Source: Leptoclinus maculatus
Lineage: Eukaryota; Chordata; Actinopteri; Perciformes; Stichaeidae
Direction of reading: 5' to 3'
Assembly: GCA_032191485.1 (NCBI GenBank)
Contig: JAVDOI010000001.1
Location: 32,763,885 to 32,827,884, forward strand
DNA length: 64,000 nucleotides
Part shown: positions 28,396 to 42,400 of the stretch, one piece after another
Layout: each line of letters begins with the position of its first letter
How positions within the stretch are numbered: position 1 is the first letter of the stretch
The notes under the pieces: model-generated
Database searches by the model: none
What the model saw: only the letters and a program-made list of their open reading frames with translations
What the model was told of the DNA's origin: nothing
Program-made: the position numbers and the translations under genes

Positions 28396-30367
28396 GAAAA
28401 GGCGAGACAGCTGAACTAAGATGGAGGAAATTGGAGTGGGACAGGAAGGAAGCAGGTTTCTGTCACGAGGGATTCGGTTCTATCACTGAGAGTGGAAACT
28501 GTATGATTGCTTTAGACACCATGAGGGAATACTAAATACAATCTGTGCTTTGAATGTGTATTAAAACAGGAGTGTAAAAATGCACAACATCTACTTTAAA
28601 AGAAATAAATCTATTCTTTAAAGATAGGGATAGTGGGGAGGCATTTTGCGCTCTAATTGTGTGCCAACACAGTGTGCCAATTTAATTATAACCCACTTTT
28701 TGGTATAATTCTGCGTTCAGAAAACTCCCAATCCAATGCTTTTAACAAATTGGGGCTTTGAAAAGAAAATCAGCTCGCCTGGGTAGTTGAAATGGATAAA
28801 AAAATAAAAAAATAAAAAGAGAGCTTCTGTTGTGCAAGAGCTTTGAGGACGTGAGGATGATTATGATGAGACAACAACATGCTTATGAAAATAAGTTAGA
28901 AAACATAGGTTATGGCAAACGTTAGGAAGAGGGAAAATTGCAACCATTAGTTTAGCTAAACGTTTTATTAAATAGTTTCACACATTCACTGCGCTTATTG
29001 CTCTGCCGCACCGTCTCCTCAGACAGAGTGCGCTCTACGACAGGGAGGCGCTCTACGACAGGGAGGCGCTCTACGACAGGGAGGCGCCCTACGACAGGGA
29101 GCCGCCCTACGACAGGGAGGCGCCCTACGACAGGGAGCCGCCCTACGACAGGGAGCCGCCCTACGACAGGGAGCCGCCCTACGACAGGGAGCCGCCCTAC
29201 GACAGGGAGCCGCCCTACGACAGGGAGCCGCCCTACGACAGGGAGCCGCCCTACGACAGGGAGCCGCTCTACGACAGGGAGCCGCTCTACGACAGGGAGC
29301 CGCTCTACGACAGGGAGCCGCTCTACGACAGGGAGCCGCTCTGGCACACTAGCCGGTTATTCAGAGTGACTATATACGGACGCACCCTATATATCTGTGT
29401 GTTGATGTCGTAAAAGAAAAAGTGTCAGAAGGTGATGTGTCGGACTATTTCTTGGCCAGGCGCAGACGCTTCCGAGGAGCTTTCACTGGTTGCCTGGCAT
29501 TTCCCAAAATGTCAAACTATTCCTTTAAGGTTTTAGAGAGAGCCCATTTGCTGTGAGGAAAATTCAAACAATTAAACTTGCATTAAAAAAACAGCACACG
29601 TAAACATGTAATACATTTTCCTCCTTAAAACTATTGTTTTTGTGTACATCTTGAAGGAACTGTTGAAAGCGCAAGATGAATGGGAAGTGAAAAAAATAAA
29701 ATCCTGACTTAAGCACAGAACATCTCATATTTATGACACATGCTTTATCCACGAGCTGGGTTTGCCTTTGAGTTACGCATTTTTGCTTCATGCAGTACAA
29801 AGTAAAGTGACAGTGACGGGAAATACAGAAAAGATTTAACATGAATTCATTGCCATTTCAACTGCTTCTCAGCCCCCGGGCCCCTCTGCCATTATATAAG
29901 TAGACATGAAAGCTCGCTGCATAAAATCCTGGGCTGGACAGAATTAATGTGCGCCGATGAATAAGCATGAGCCGTGAATACAGCTGTGAGTCTCAAAGTA
30001 CGAGCAGAGCCGCAGATTACAGCACCGAATTAAATGATTATAGGCTGACTTTTTTTTTTGTCTTATCACCTGATTTTTGTTTAAGTTTAAAAATTGATCA
30101 CATGAGAGGTTTCAAGCGGTGAGGTGAGGTGAGAGGAGATTTTTGAGTCCAGTTTAGGAAGAGTACACCGGGGTAACGTCCTCGACGAGGAGCTTGGCGG
30201 CTGAATCCGAAGCTTTTTCTATAAAGTTAACAGTGTGTTGAAGCTGGTAAAGGAGTACTTGGGCTATCAATCCAGAGAGCGGAAGGACACACGTACCGCA
30301 ACTGCGAGAGTCTTCTTTTCAAATATAACATCTCATTAATAACCTGTTGCATTTATCCCCACCTGCC

Positions 30368-30401
<34 letters not shown>

Positions 30402-33400
30402 GTGCAAAAGGTGATTGCCAGCGGGACACAAGCTAATAAGATTTAACTCTGGCATCTAATTTTATCGTCCCTCTTTACTCCTAGAGCACTGCTGCAGGAC
30501 AGAAATACCAAACAGGCTCTTCTGACCCCAATGAAGGACCGTGGGGGCCATTTGAGGAAGCTGCACTCTCTTAATTTCCTAACAACTCTCCACCGAAAAC
30601 ATTTCCATCACTGTCTTCTCCCTCCACAGAGGACCAAGCACTTTTGTCTCTAAACCCACCACAGGTAGCAAATCCTTCTGCGCTTCAATTTAATGGAGTG
30701 TCATGAGGGTCTCCCCGAAGGTGCAGCATTTTGAGAGTGACTTTGAGAAAAGGGAAGAGGACATAATGGTCCCATATTGGAAGGTGAAGGACATTCCCTT
30801 TTAATGGAAAAATGCCTTCACTAGAGAAAAAATGTACAGCATCTTATTTGGCATTTTTGTTGGGTAGAAAGAGAGAAAAAGATCAAATTGACCAGGATAA
30901 TGGTTTGCATCTGTCAACTTTGCACGCTCTGGAAATATCTGTATTCTTCCTCATCATTGCTGGTTTGGTTATTCCAACATGTCCCCGCTGAACACTGCGC
31001 ACATTAAATTGAGGCACAACCTCGTCCTACATGCTGCCAACGCCCGAGGCTGCACGCATTACAGCCTGTGATCCCCCTCACTCTGCAAAAAGCCTCCGAC
31101 TCATTGTACTCCTCCTCTCGGCACTGAAGGTGAAGTGGGGTGAAAGAAAGATGGATCACAAAACAAGATCCACCGCACAGATGGAAGAGGGGAAGTCCTG
31201 CAAGACTGTTTGTTACCACAGCGATCCGATGAGGTTCAGGTTTGACAATGTGGTGTGTTGTAGGAGGGCTACGAGGGTAAGAGAGTATTTGGTTAGTCCG
31301 GGGAAAAAAGGAACATTTTACAGTTTGTTTTTCTAAGCGAGCACCAATAAAATGGGTGATTTGTGCAATACATCCTCGGGTAGACACAACTTATCTTCTA
31401 CTGCCCTGTACTCTTTCACAGTGTCATAAGCCTTTTTAAAAACATGACACTAACCAGACATAACTGCTCTGGTTCGGTGTGCATAGCACACCTCAACTTG
31501 GTGATAGTGGAACAAATTTGAGCATGTCGTTCTGGCTGAATGACCAGCCGGGTCATCAGTCATTACTTATCTGCACTGCTTTTGTCTTGCTTGTGGAACG
31601 ACTACAAGCTGGAGCTTTCTCCGTCTATAATGTTATCTTATTTGGACAAGATCCTGCTGCTGCTTCCTCCCCAGACTTAATGGTGGATTTTACACAATAA
31701 TGAGTACCTGGTGCCTTTTAGGCCACTACACAAACACACACACACACACACACCTTTTCTCCTTCGCCTGCTCAAATCTGTCCCAACATCATTCATCACA
31801 GATAAACATGCAGCAATAGGCGAGAAATTGATGGCACCGAAAATGTATCCCGCCACTGCTCACACATAAATGTACTGAAATAAGCAAACACATACAAATG
31901 TTAAATAAATATATATTTTTTTACAATACTTGTCCAATATCTCAGACATCTATGAAGTCGGCATTACAGGCAAAGCATGTTACACCCAGATTCTTATGGA
32001 ATATATAATAGCTGGCTGGAATTTGCAGCATCTTTTTGGAAGCCAATTAAAAAGGAAGATTAATAATCACAGTTCAATACAATGTTTAAATGTACATGCG
32101 GGTGCCTGTTTTGTTTGCACTCACAAGGATGCACAAATGTGTGCATTTTGGGTGGCGCAACACACAACCCTGCCCCATCTTTTCACACTATTTCTCTGAT
32201 TGACAGGCGGCAGTAATGTGCCAACACACACAGCAATGCACCAGCAAAGGAAGGGAAAAAGAAGTCAACACGCATGTAAACGACGCAGGGCTCAAACTTG
32301 AGAAAAATCAGCTTTGTATCGTTTCATTGGGAAGGAAGGACACATCTTCTTTGTAAGACCTCAAGGATGCACACAATGCACTTTTGTGAGAAACAATATA
32401 AAAACAGAAACTTCGAGAAAACTCCACACAAGGCATCTTTACTATTCGCACAATGGATGCAGCATTGAAACAGATGAGTTAAACTGTAGGGGCAGTTTGT
32501 CCTTGCAGCTTGAAATCAAGGCTGCATGGTAAAGCAGGTAATGCCCTTAGAATAATGAGCAAACATTAATCAGTATGGTGCTCTTTTACTCTCAATGAAG
32601 AGGAGAGAAAACACTGTCAACAGCAATTAAGTGGAGCTGAAATGAGCTGAAAGCGGCAAGTCCATTTGAGAGAAATAGCATTGGGCTTTTCAATGGGTCA
32701 TCACGGTTTATTTACCCTATCTTTCTCTAATCCCATGAAAGCAAATCAACATAGTAGTCACAAGCAAACTGGGTCCAGCTACCGCCGTACACACTGCAAC
32801 GCTTTGTTCCTCCTTATCTGGAATTGATGTGTTCATTTATGCGGGCGAGTGTCGATCAACAAAATTATTCAGAATTTCCATTCCCTAGGCACTATGAACA
32901 AATGAGCTCTTCCAACCAAATAATTCAGCAATCGGGGAAAGATGTGTTGAATCCAGTTACGACATATGATTATTCATAATAGACGGCAGCGCGGAGCAAA
33001 ACAACTCTGCTCTCATCTACATTATGAGAATGAAAAGTCACTGCCTTGTCAAGGCGCATTACATTCATATGACATGGCTGCCTTTATTACAGCTCCCTGT
33101 CAAATGAAGCCGCGCTGGGTCCAGCATAAAGATAACATCCATCGTAGTGTAGAGACATTAAGCTGCGTGTTGCTTATGCGTGATCCTGGCACAAAAGAAC
33201 ATCACAATCAAGTCCAATGTCAACACAGTTTAGGTAACATATGAGTGGAGAGAGAGAGCTGTGCATGCAAGATGAATTACCAAAAGCAATTGTGACCACA
33301 GTGTCCACCTCGCTCAATTGTCTAACTTCAACGTCAGACCACAGACCTTGTGATCAAGATGGATGCTAAGTGTGTACCTCTGAGCCAAAATATATATTGG

Positions 33401-36400
33401 TGAATATTTCACTCCAACAATCTTTGGAGCCAGCTGTTTTAGAGAAAAACTGAAGTTGTCATAAAAGTGAGTACAGGTAATGAATTTTTACAGTTTGGGA
33501 GCGACTGTGTGCTTGACCCGATTTGATCAGCACAGATGTTAATTTTTCCCAGCTGTTTCACCATTCTCTGCACTGTGGATTTTCTGCACCGTTTGGTTGT
33601 TGTCGTCACTGAAGTGTCTGACAGCCAACGCACTCTCCACTGGCAAGCACAATGAACAATGTCTGGTAACTGTATCCTTCCTCTGTGCTCGTGTTCTTTT
33701 CTTTATAGTCTGGCCGTTTGATACTAGAATCTGAATTGTAAGTCGCTTTGGATAAAAGCCTCTGCTAAATGACTGTAATGTAATACTATGTCAAACACAC
33801 CTTGAAAAAGGACAAAACAACTTGGATTAACACAATGAAGAAAGTCTCAAGTGTGTTTGGCACAGGTCTAAAGGGGACATTGGTAAAGATGGCCACAGAA
33901 GAGCTCGGCATGGCCGACACACCTGTATTGCTGGATGGGTCCACGTTGTCTGAGCGCGCAGCCAGCCAGCCAGCCTCCATCCCCACCTCTTCCTCAATCT
34001 CACTCACAGCAGGCGAGAGTGAAAACAACGCAGCCAAGCAGAACACAATGACTGGGTACTGGCGGTGACCTTACGACGCCATCATTTCATCATGTGGACA
34101 CTTCCAAAGGGAGTTAAGATCCAAGCATCAACCCAATATAGAGCCGCGCAAATAAAAAAAACTCTAAATCTAAAACTCCGCTGCCCCCACTGTGCAATTA
34201 CATCACATCACAATACACTGCTTCAGTCCAAAGCTGTACATTTACAATTTAAATTGAATCAGAACACACAGTTGTTTTCATTACAGTGAATGAAGGGATG
34301 TAAACAACGATTGCAGTTGTCTCCTATTCAGTAATGAGACGATGTAAAAGGTTATCCAGATGTAACCGCCATCGCTCTACATCACAAAGTGAATGAAGGT
34401 ACAGTAAACTCAGTTACTGTGGGGGATGTTATTAAAGCACAACGGAGCCTGATCACATACAATACATGTCGTCCAGCATTGCGGCGGAGAAGACAAAGGG
34501 TGAAATCTGACTCTGAACCATAAATCAAAACCCACGCAGTAGGCATCTATAGCAGAGCTCCAGTTCAGGTCCCTCCACACCCATGGACCACCCACACAGC
34601 GGTTATCACTCATGCTGCCTGAGTAGCTCTCTTCTCAAGACCGTGGTAGCGTGTGCAAACTGATGATTGACAGCTCCCTCACTCTGCTGTTAACTTTACT
34701 GTACGACATTTCACACCATTGTCATCAGTTCATAGGGTTTGGTGGCATCAAGTAATTCCCAGCATATGCCACAAAAAACAATCAGTCATCAAAACATTCA
34801 CTGATTAGTTCTTTGATAATGGACTACGAATCATCATCTAACAAATAACACGAGCTCAAATTATATATACTACGAGGAAGTAGTGCTGGGCGACAATTCA
34901 ATGTGATAATTAATCATCTTTCAATGGAATCATATCGTATTTAAAGATATCGTGAAACACAATTATGTTATCAAAGTTGTAAAAACAAGCACATCGTGAC
35001 TCAAATTTCTCAAAAAAGCGGATAATTTTGCACTAAAGATCTTAATAAAATGAGGAAATTTCATTTGTCACGTATTTAATTCAAACAAAACAAAAATGGG
35101 CTTTACCTTGTGGTTATTGACTATTGATTTATTTAATTACCAGAAAATATGCTTTATTGTGATATCGTTATTGATATATATCGAGATAGATGTTGGCCAT
35201 ATTGCCCAGCCCTACTAGGAAGTACATTTTTTAGCAAAGAATCACATCTTAAAAGTTCTTCATATGTTTTGTATGTAGTATTTTAATTTGTAAAGTCACT
35301 ATTAACTACAGCTGCCAGATACATGTAGTAGTTTCAAAAGTACTAGTGGAATTAGTAGAACTAGTAGTATTAGTGGAAACATTCAAAAACAAATAAGCAC
35401 CTACTCAATATTTCCTTCTGATAGGTAGTGGAGTAAATGTGTAAAGTGTCATGAAATGGAAATATTTAAGTTAAGTACATGTACGTGAACTTTGTACCTC
35501 AGTACAGTGGTTGATTAAATGTACTTAGTTACCGCCCATAGTGACACACACCTAAATGTATCCACAATAAAATCATTAAAGAGTTAAATATTAAGCCTTT
35601 CCTTGTTGGCTCAAAACTTTAAAATGATTTTGAAATAACAAAAAAAACATGTTGAGTCAACCAACTGTTTACCCCACTGACTCATCCAGTATCGTGTGCC
35701 CTGTTTTTCCGATAAGTGTGTGTGCGTGTGCGCGTGTCCTGTGGTGGCATTTCAGGTCACACTACTCCACGAAGGGGAGCGGACTCTTTTCTCTTAAAAG
35801 AGTCCGGTCTGAAGCTCGGAACACAACGACTGTGTCCAGCTGCCAAAACTGCTGGACTCATCATTCTGGCTGCCCAAACCACACTGCTGCTGCTGCAGCA
35901 TGGTGGCCGGGACAATGACAGGAAAGCCAGCCGCAACCGTTTCCTAGAGTCTGACAACAATATCAACATCATGATACTCTGTCCTGTTGAAATTCTCTAA
36001 ATCTCTGATGAGGATCCGTCTGATTTTCAAGCCACATTTGTAAAACGTTTTCAGCTTTCAGATATTTGTAATGAATTTGAATCATCTCTATATTCATCCC
36101 TTTTGGGATAAATATGTTTCTTTCCGTAAATTTACTAGAGCGGAATGAGCAAAGGCAAACTGTAGTTTGTGGTTGCCCTTCATTTCTCTCTCAGTGTTGT
36201 AAAACAATGCATGATTCCTGTAACCTAAGGAAACACCAGTCTCTGAGAGTTGCTGTAAGCTGGGACAGTCGCCAAATAGACGAACATGCCAACCTGGTAC
36301 CAAAATAAGGATAATAAAAGGTTCCAGGCCGTGTTGTGTGTGTTGAGGGAGAGAGCGAGATTCTTTCATAAACAGCTAGTATTATAGGTCTGGGAAGCAG

Positions 36401-39400
36401 TGGGAGGCTGGCTGTTTTCTGTGTACTAAACACTTTAAGCCACTTGTTGGGAAAGCTCCCTCAAAGCTCAAGTCAGCACAGGACTCAGCTCTTTCCAAAG
36501 CACCATAATTGCAGCTCTCCTGGTTTACTTTGCGTATTAGAAAAGTCAATGAATGGCGGCAGTAGACTCTCAGGGAAACCTGGGAGCTGGAGTCTCTCCA
36601 CTGTGCCACAGCAGTGTACATCTGGACTCAAGCCCTGGGAACGAGAGCGAGTCACTGAGGCTCACCAGCTATAGCCACCACAGTATCCCGTCCAAAACAT
36701 TGGTAACATTCCATGAACTGGAGCAGCCTTCAGAGAAACGCATCCAAGCAGATGGACACTCCTCACAAAACAGCCTCTTCAGAGCTTCCTGTGCAGTTGG
36801 TTTCCTGTATATTGTGTTAAATATGGCAAGTCGAGAGAGGCAGTTGTATGGCAGTTCACTCCTGAGCCAATTTCAACATGGGCTTTAGTACATTGCCTGC
36901 ATATGATAACATTTATTTGGATCATAATTTATGGATAATTGAAATGCAGAGCAATAAAGCCAGCTTTATGGGTAGAAATGTCCAGAGGAACGTAAATGAA
37001 TGTTGCCTAAAAAGCCGAAAAGGGGTATTTGTTCTAAAAACACACAAGTAAGAACGCCTTCCAAAATTCAATGAAATCACACACGGTTGGAGGAGGTATA
37101 TCGGCATTAAGGGGCCCGTTGGTAATCGATTAATAGTGTAAGTCATTCGCTATATAAAGACAAAATGCTAATGTGTGCTTTCCAATGTTATATCACTGTG
37201 CACCGAATATCTTTAGGTTTTGGACTGTTGGCCTGAAAACAAGTGATTTGAAGATGTCACCTTGGATTGTGAAGGCCATTTTGTGACATATAGATCAATC
37301 GAGAAAAAAAGACAATTTAATCAATAATGAAATAAGTTGCAGCCCTATAGATTTAACCACATTACACACGCACACACACAGCCAAAAAGTGCATACTGTA
37401 TCGTGCCCAATGTGACAACAAACCCCCACAGTTAGAAATCTACTGCATAAGGAATCCAATTCAGTCAGCCAGGCTTCAGTCAGCAAAATCATCACACACA
37501 ATAAAGAAGATGAGCTCCGTCTTCAATAGCAGGCACCAGGGATTCAATTTCGCAAACATCTGATGAGGTGGGGGGGGGGGGGGGGGGGGGGGGGAACTGT
37601 AACTCATTGATGCATAGCTTACATCAGCAATAAAATATTCATGAACACTCAAAGGCACACGCGCCATCAACGGATACTGTACACAGGACATGATAAATTC
37701 CACGTCCTTTGCAACATGGATAGATGACGGAGAAAGAAGTGGGTGTTTCAGAGCCCGTGTCGCTCGACTGTCAAGCTCAAACTACCCAACTTTAAGGACT
37801 TTCATAGAAACTGAAGAACGCGGATAGACCCGACTGTCACATCAATAAAACAGATGATATAACATCCTGCAAGAACAAAAACTCCCTTCTCAGAAAGGAT
37901 ATCAAAAGAAAAGAATACCTCTAGCGAGTTTGGGAACCATTTCTGCCAAGTTGGCAGGTTACCAAAACATTAGTGGAAACATTCAAAAACAAATAAGCAC
38001 CTACTCAAGAGTTCAATGCTGCGAGGAGGAAACAGCCTGGCGCGTGATTGGAAGAGCTGAAAAGCTCTGCAAAATGAATTTTAAAAAGGTGCGTGTGTGT
38101 GTGTGAGAGTGAGAGTGTGAGTGAGTGAGTGAGTGAGGTGCTGATAAAAGCTCCTGCATCAAAATAGAAAAAGATACAACCGATGAGAGAAACTAGACGC
38201 TCCTTAGATTAGAATTGAACCACAGTGCAAAGTCCAAAGTGTACTGGCAGGCACACAAAGCGTACTGCAGGTGTATTTGTACATCATGTACATCACAATA
38301 AGGAATAACAGTATAATTATCGTTCACTATTTAAAATGCAATGCTCCAGCAACACAAACCCAGAATCCTCTGGCATAGAAACCTGTTTTTCCTGTCATGT
38401 GTAGCTAAACTAGCTCTATAAGTGATACGGATCTGAAATCTAACTCCAGCATCTCTGCTACACTGCAGCACAACCAAACGGCTCAAAAACTGCAGATCTG
38501 TTACAACTTAGCAGGAGTCCTGTTACAAAGAAAAAAAATCCCTTGCAGCAGTCATAAAAAAAAAAAGAAAAAAAAATGCTGCTTTCCTCCCACACTGAAT
38601 TCTCCATTAGGCTCCTTTTAAAATGTTCACCTCATTGTTTTCATTGTAAAAAGGCTTATCAGATCAAAGCCTGTTTTAAATTGCACCACAAACAGACGCT
38701 CCTCCTCCCAGGCCACATTATGTGCATGTGTCTGCCAGCATGTGGACACCATGAGGAGGGTGGCTGGTTAAAGACGGGAGCGTCCTGTCCTCGTTACTCC
38801 ATGACATGAGATACAAGCTACTTCCACAGACGGATCTGATACCAGATCAGATGCCAACGACTTAACAATTTAACTTTCTCTGTTGGGCCCCTGAGCTCAG
38901 ACATTTCTGCTAGACCTTCATATTAAACTTAAAGAGAAACCATGAAGGACTAATGTGTAAATTCATGACGCAAACATCCTTGTTTTCAGCAACAATGACA
39001 CATTCACTTGAGGAAGCTGCAGCAGCACCACCAGACTTGCATCACGTGGTCACCAGAGCAGATGGGTAGGTTCATTGTTTAACGGCCCCGTGAAACGGCT
39101 TCCTTTCTGTAAAGGGATGTGTTCATTTCCTCACACAGATGTAGACTCTCAGTCCCACCAGAAAGCTCAGGACCTTAAGTTTAACCTTATTTTAGTATTT
39201 GTTTCTTTAAAACACTCTACTGCATTTGTCAAGAATTTTATTCACGCGAGCCAATTTATTCTATTGCCCTCCCAGAAAACCTGCTACAACGAGATATTTA
39301 TCATTGTCGAGATATCAAGTTACCTATATCGTGAAGATTTGGGCTATATCGCCCCAACACAAAACAGAGATTATAAATTGTAAACATCCATTAAAACTTC

Positions 39401-42400
39401 CCAGAGCCCAAGGTGACATCTGCAAATGTGTGGCTTTGTACCAAACAAATGCTAATTTAAAAAAATAATGATGTCCCCAGTGATGTATGACAAAGAACAG
39501 CAGCAAATACACACATTTGAGAGGTTGCATAAGCTGTTTTTCTGCTTGAAAAACAAGTGAAACAATGAATCTTTTACTTTTCTGTTTCAGCTATACTGGT
39601 TTGCTATCAAAGGTTTATCACAACAGCAGAGGACAACTCCCCTGCTGTTTATGCGCGTAAGCTACACAACAGGTATAATACATTTAACAAGCAGATACTT
39701 AACCCACAAGAGGTAGCTTGTTCAGTTGAAATGATTATGTGAAATTACTTTTGATTTCCAGAGCAGAAATGTGATTAGCAAAAACTACAGCCTACTGCTA
39801 TTAGTCCAACTACAACTAAGCATCACATACGACTCTTAAAAGGAGGTATTTATTTCCATTTCAGTGCTGACATTCTTGAAATACCTCAACCTTCTCCGTG
39901 TGTGGTGTGTGCGTGTGCGTACATGTGCTCGTATTGAATAAAGGCCAGAGAGAGAGATGCGTGTCCATGTATTTTCCCTCAGAACATCTGGCTCTTGTTA
40001 CAGCCCCTGTGACCTGTGTGTGGTTCTGCTCCATCCCAGCCCCCATCGCTCCCTCTGTGGGGGAGCAGAATAATGACTGAGTGCTGCTGGGCCTTTGCTG
40101 CTGCAGTTCCCAGGACCCCTGGCAATATGGGTGTTCACTCCTTTGCTCCAGGCCGGGGATGGCCTCCTGCTGACCAGCTTGTTGTTGTTTTTTTCCACCA
40201 TCTTTCTCTACAGGGTGAAGTTTTGTTAAGGAGAATGAGTGGAGCCAGACATGCATGTCATCCTCAGGAAGTCTCCAGTAACACTGATTCGTGCAATGTT
40301 GGCCTTTAGTTATATTACTGAGGGGCAGTTTTTTGACAAGATAGCAATTATTGGTTTGCCATGCGGTGGCCTTTTGATTATTAACTTGATGTAAAAAGAT
40401 AAACACATACAAGGTAACAGAATGTCATCAGTGGTGACAAATGGAGATGAAATGGGCCATTTTCATCAGATACTGTTATCCTAACTTTTGGGCAGTAAAC
40501 AGAATTTATTCTATAAAAATACAGTGTCTACACATATAGTAACTAAAGACTACAAAAGTCAGCTACCTGCATGTTGCTTAGTAAAATACCTAAAAAAGGA
40601 TGTTCAGAAATCCCTTATATCATAACATCTGGAGGGTTCAGGGACAAAAAAAGCATCGTATTTGGGCATAAGATCAGACTGCTCCATTTGATCCACCTTT
40701 AACCGTGTTATTTTTGTGCATAGAAGATTGAGGCGAAAAGCTACCAAACACAATTCTCTGGTTTCCCAACTTGTTTTGCAGCAGTATGAAGTGCGTAGGC
40801 ATGACTCTATTTTGCTCCGTGACTCCAAGAAGCTGCGACTGATGGATGACAGAAAGACAGACTGAAGTTCACTGCTCTGTTTTTATTCCTCTTTTAGCAG
40901 TTTTACAAAGCTTGCTGCGACTGAATCCCATTAATACACTCATCTTGTAAAATGTGACATACACGTCTTTCAGGACCAGTTCCATCATCTTATTTTAGAT
41001 CAACTTGCTCTCTGGAGATTGTGGCCAATTTATCAGCAGCTTCAAAAACAAAGAGGTTGATGAGATGCCACAATCACGAGCAAAGTTTCCTGAGAATACC
41101 ACTACAGTGTAAATACCGCAGTGCCTTACATAATACATGGGAAATTCAGGTTCACCTCGGGTAGTTATTGGATTTCTGAAATGCAATGTCATATTTTTAT
41201 CTACTTAAAAGGTTTTCTATACATTATTCAAAGTATTAATATAGGATGAAACACCTATTATCTATGTAAAGATATAGTGGATGAATGTCTACCTGAGAGG
41301 AGAAAGAAGCCACTCTCCCTGTGTGTGTGTTGTAATCTGAGCTTCTATGTGCTTTGTTGACATAGCCGGGTCGGCAGCACAAGCTTTTTTTGTGCAAGTG
41401 CCCCACTGGTTAGCTCACGGTCCCCGCTCTGCACTGCGCTCATGAGGCGTTTACAGCAGATAAACCCCCCCCCCCACACCGGTTCCCCCTCAGGTGAACA
41501 TGGTTAGCTCCGTCAACACCGTTTCCATTGTTGCATCATAAGCTGCGAGCCGCTGGTTCAGTCGATGCCATATTGAGATCCGTGTGGAGGCATGAGATAC
41601 GCTCTGAATTTAGAAATGAGCACCTTTAAACCATTTACAAAGATGTCCACTACATACTGCATTACAATGCAAAGTAGGAGAACACAACATAGAAGTTTGC
41701 TGACAGGGTTTAACAAGGTTTGTTCCGAATATAAAAAAAGATAAATCAAAGTGAAAGGGTACTTTCCCAATGCATACATTTTAGATGATCCAAAATCTAT
41801 TCTAATGCACAGTATCAGCTCCATTGTTTTGTGATGGGGTAATGGTTTAGGATTTCATTTTGGGTACATGGGCTCCAAAGTCCTCTCAATGCAGAAGTCT
41901 CCGGTAGAGCAAACAGGATAAGTCAATCTCTGCAGTTCATTAACTTCCAAAGAAGAGCAGCTGGCACCGAGATGAAGGGAGATCTAGGTCTGCTTAGTGT
42001 GAGAGAGAGGCCGGAGCGAGGAATAAAAGGAGGCTCTCTCATTGACGGCAACACAAGCACCAAAGGCAGAGAGACCAAAGAGAGAGATGAGCAACTCTGC
42101 TGATCATCAACCATAGCGAGATGAGAAGCGATCCCTCCCTTGGATGAAAAAAGTCCAGCCTCTTAATTGGTCGGCACCAAACAAGGGCCCACGTCCAACT
42201 ATTCTGACTTTGTGTTTGCAGCGCTATCGTTACTGCACTTCAAAGCAGCCCGGGTCTCTAAAGGGACGCGCTACAGCGGCTCTATAGAGCTGCACACTCC
42301 GCTAGAGCCATCAGCTCTCATCGGCTAAAGTAGGCCACAGCCACAGTACGTTAAAGATTAATGAAGATATTGAAAGTAAACCAGCTTACAAAACATGCTT

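Noticed and set aside
28952..29369. Long repetitive ORFs on both strands (RLPVV-type and RSTTG-type repeats)
   Set aside because: They are products of an 18-bp tandem repeat whose period is a multiple of three. No splice or start context and no family match.
33802..34068. 88-codon frame starting MKKDKTTW just after the retroposon tail
   Set aside because: Serine/alanine-rich, no known motif, no splice or promoter support. A mirror frame is open on the other strand as well.
39861..40412. 183-codon open frame on the minus strand
   Set aside because: Low-complexity, no recognisable domain, ends in translated CA repeats, and an unspliced frame deep in an intron is likely chance.
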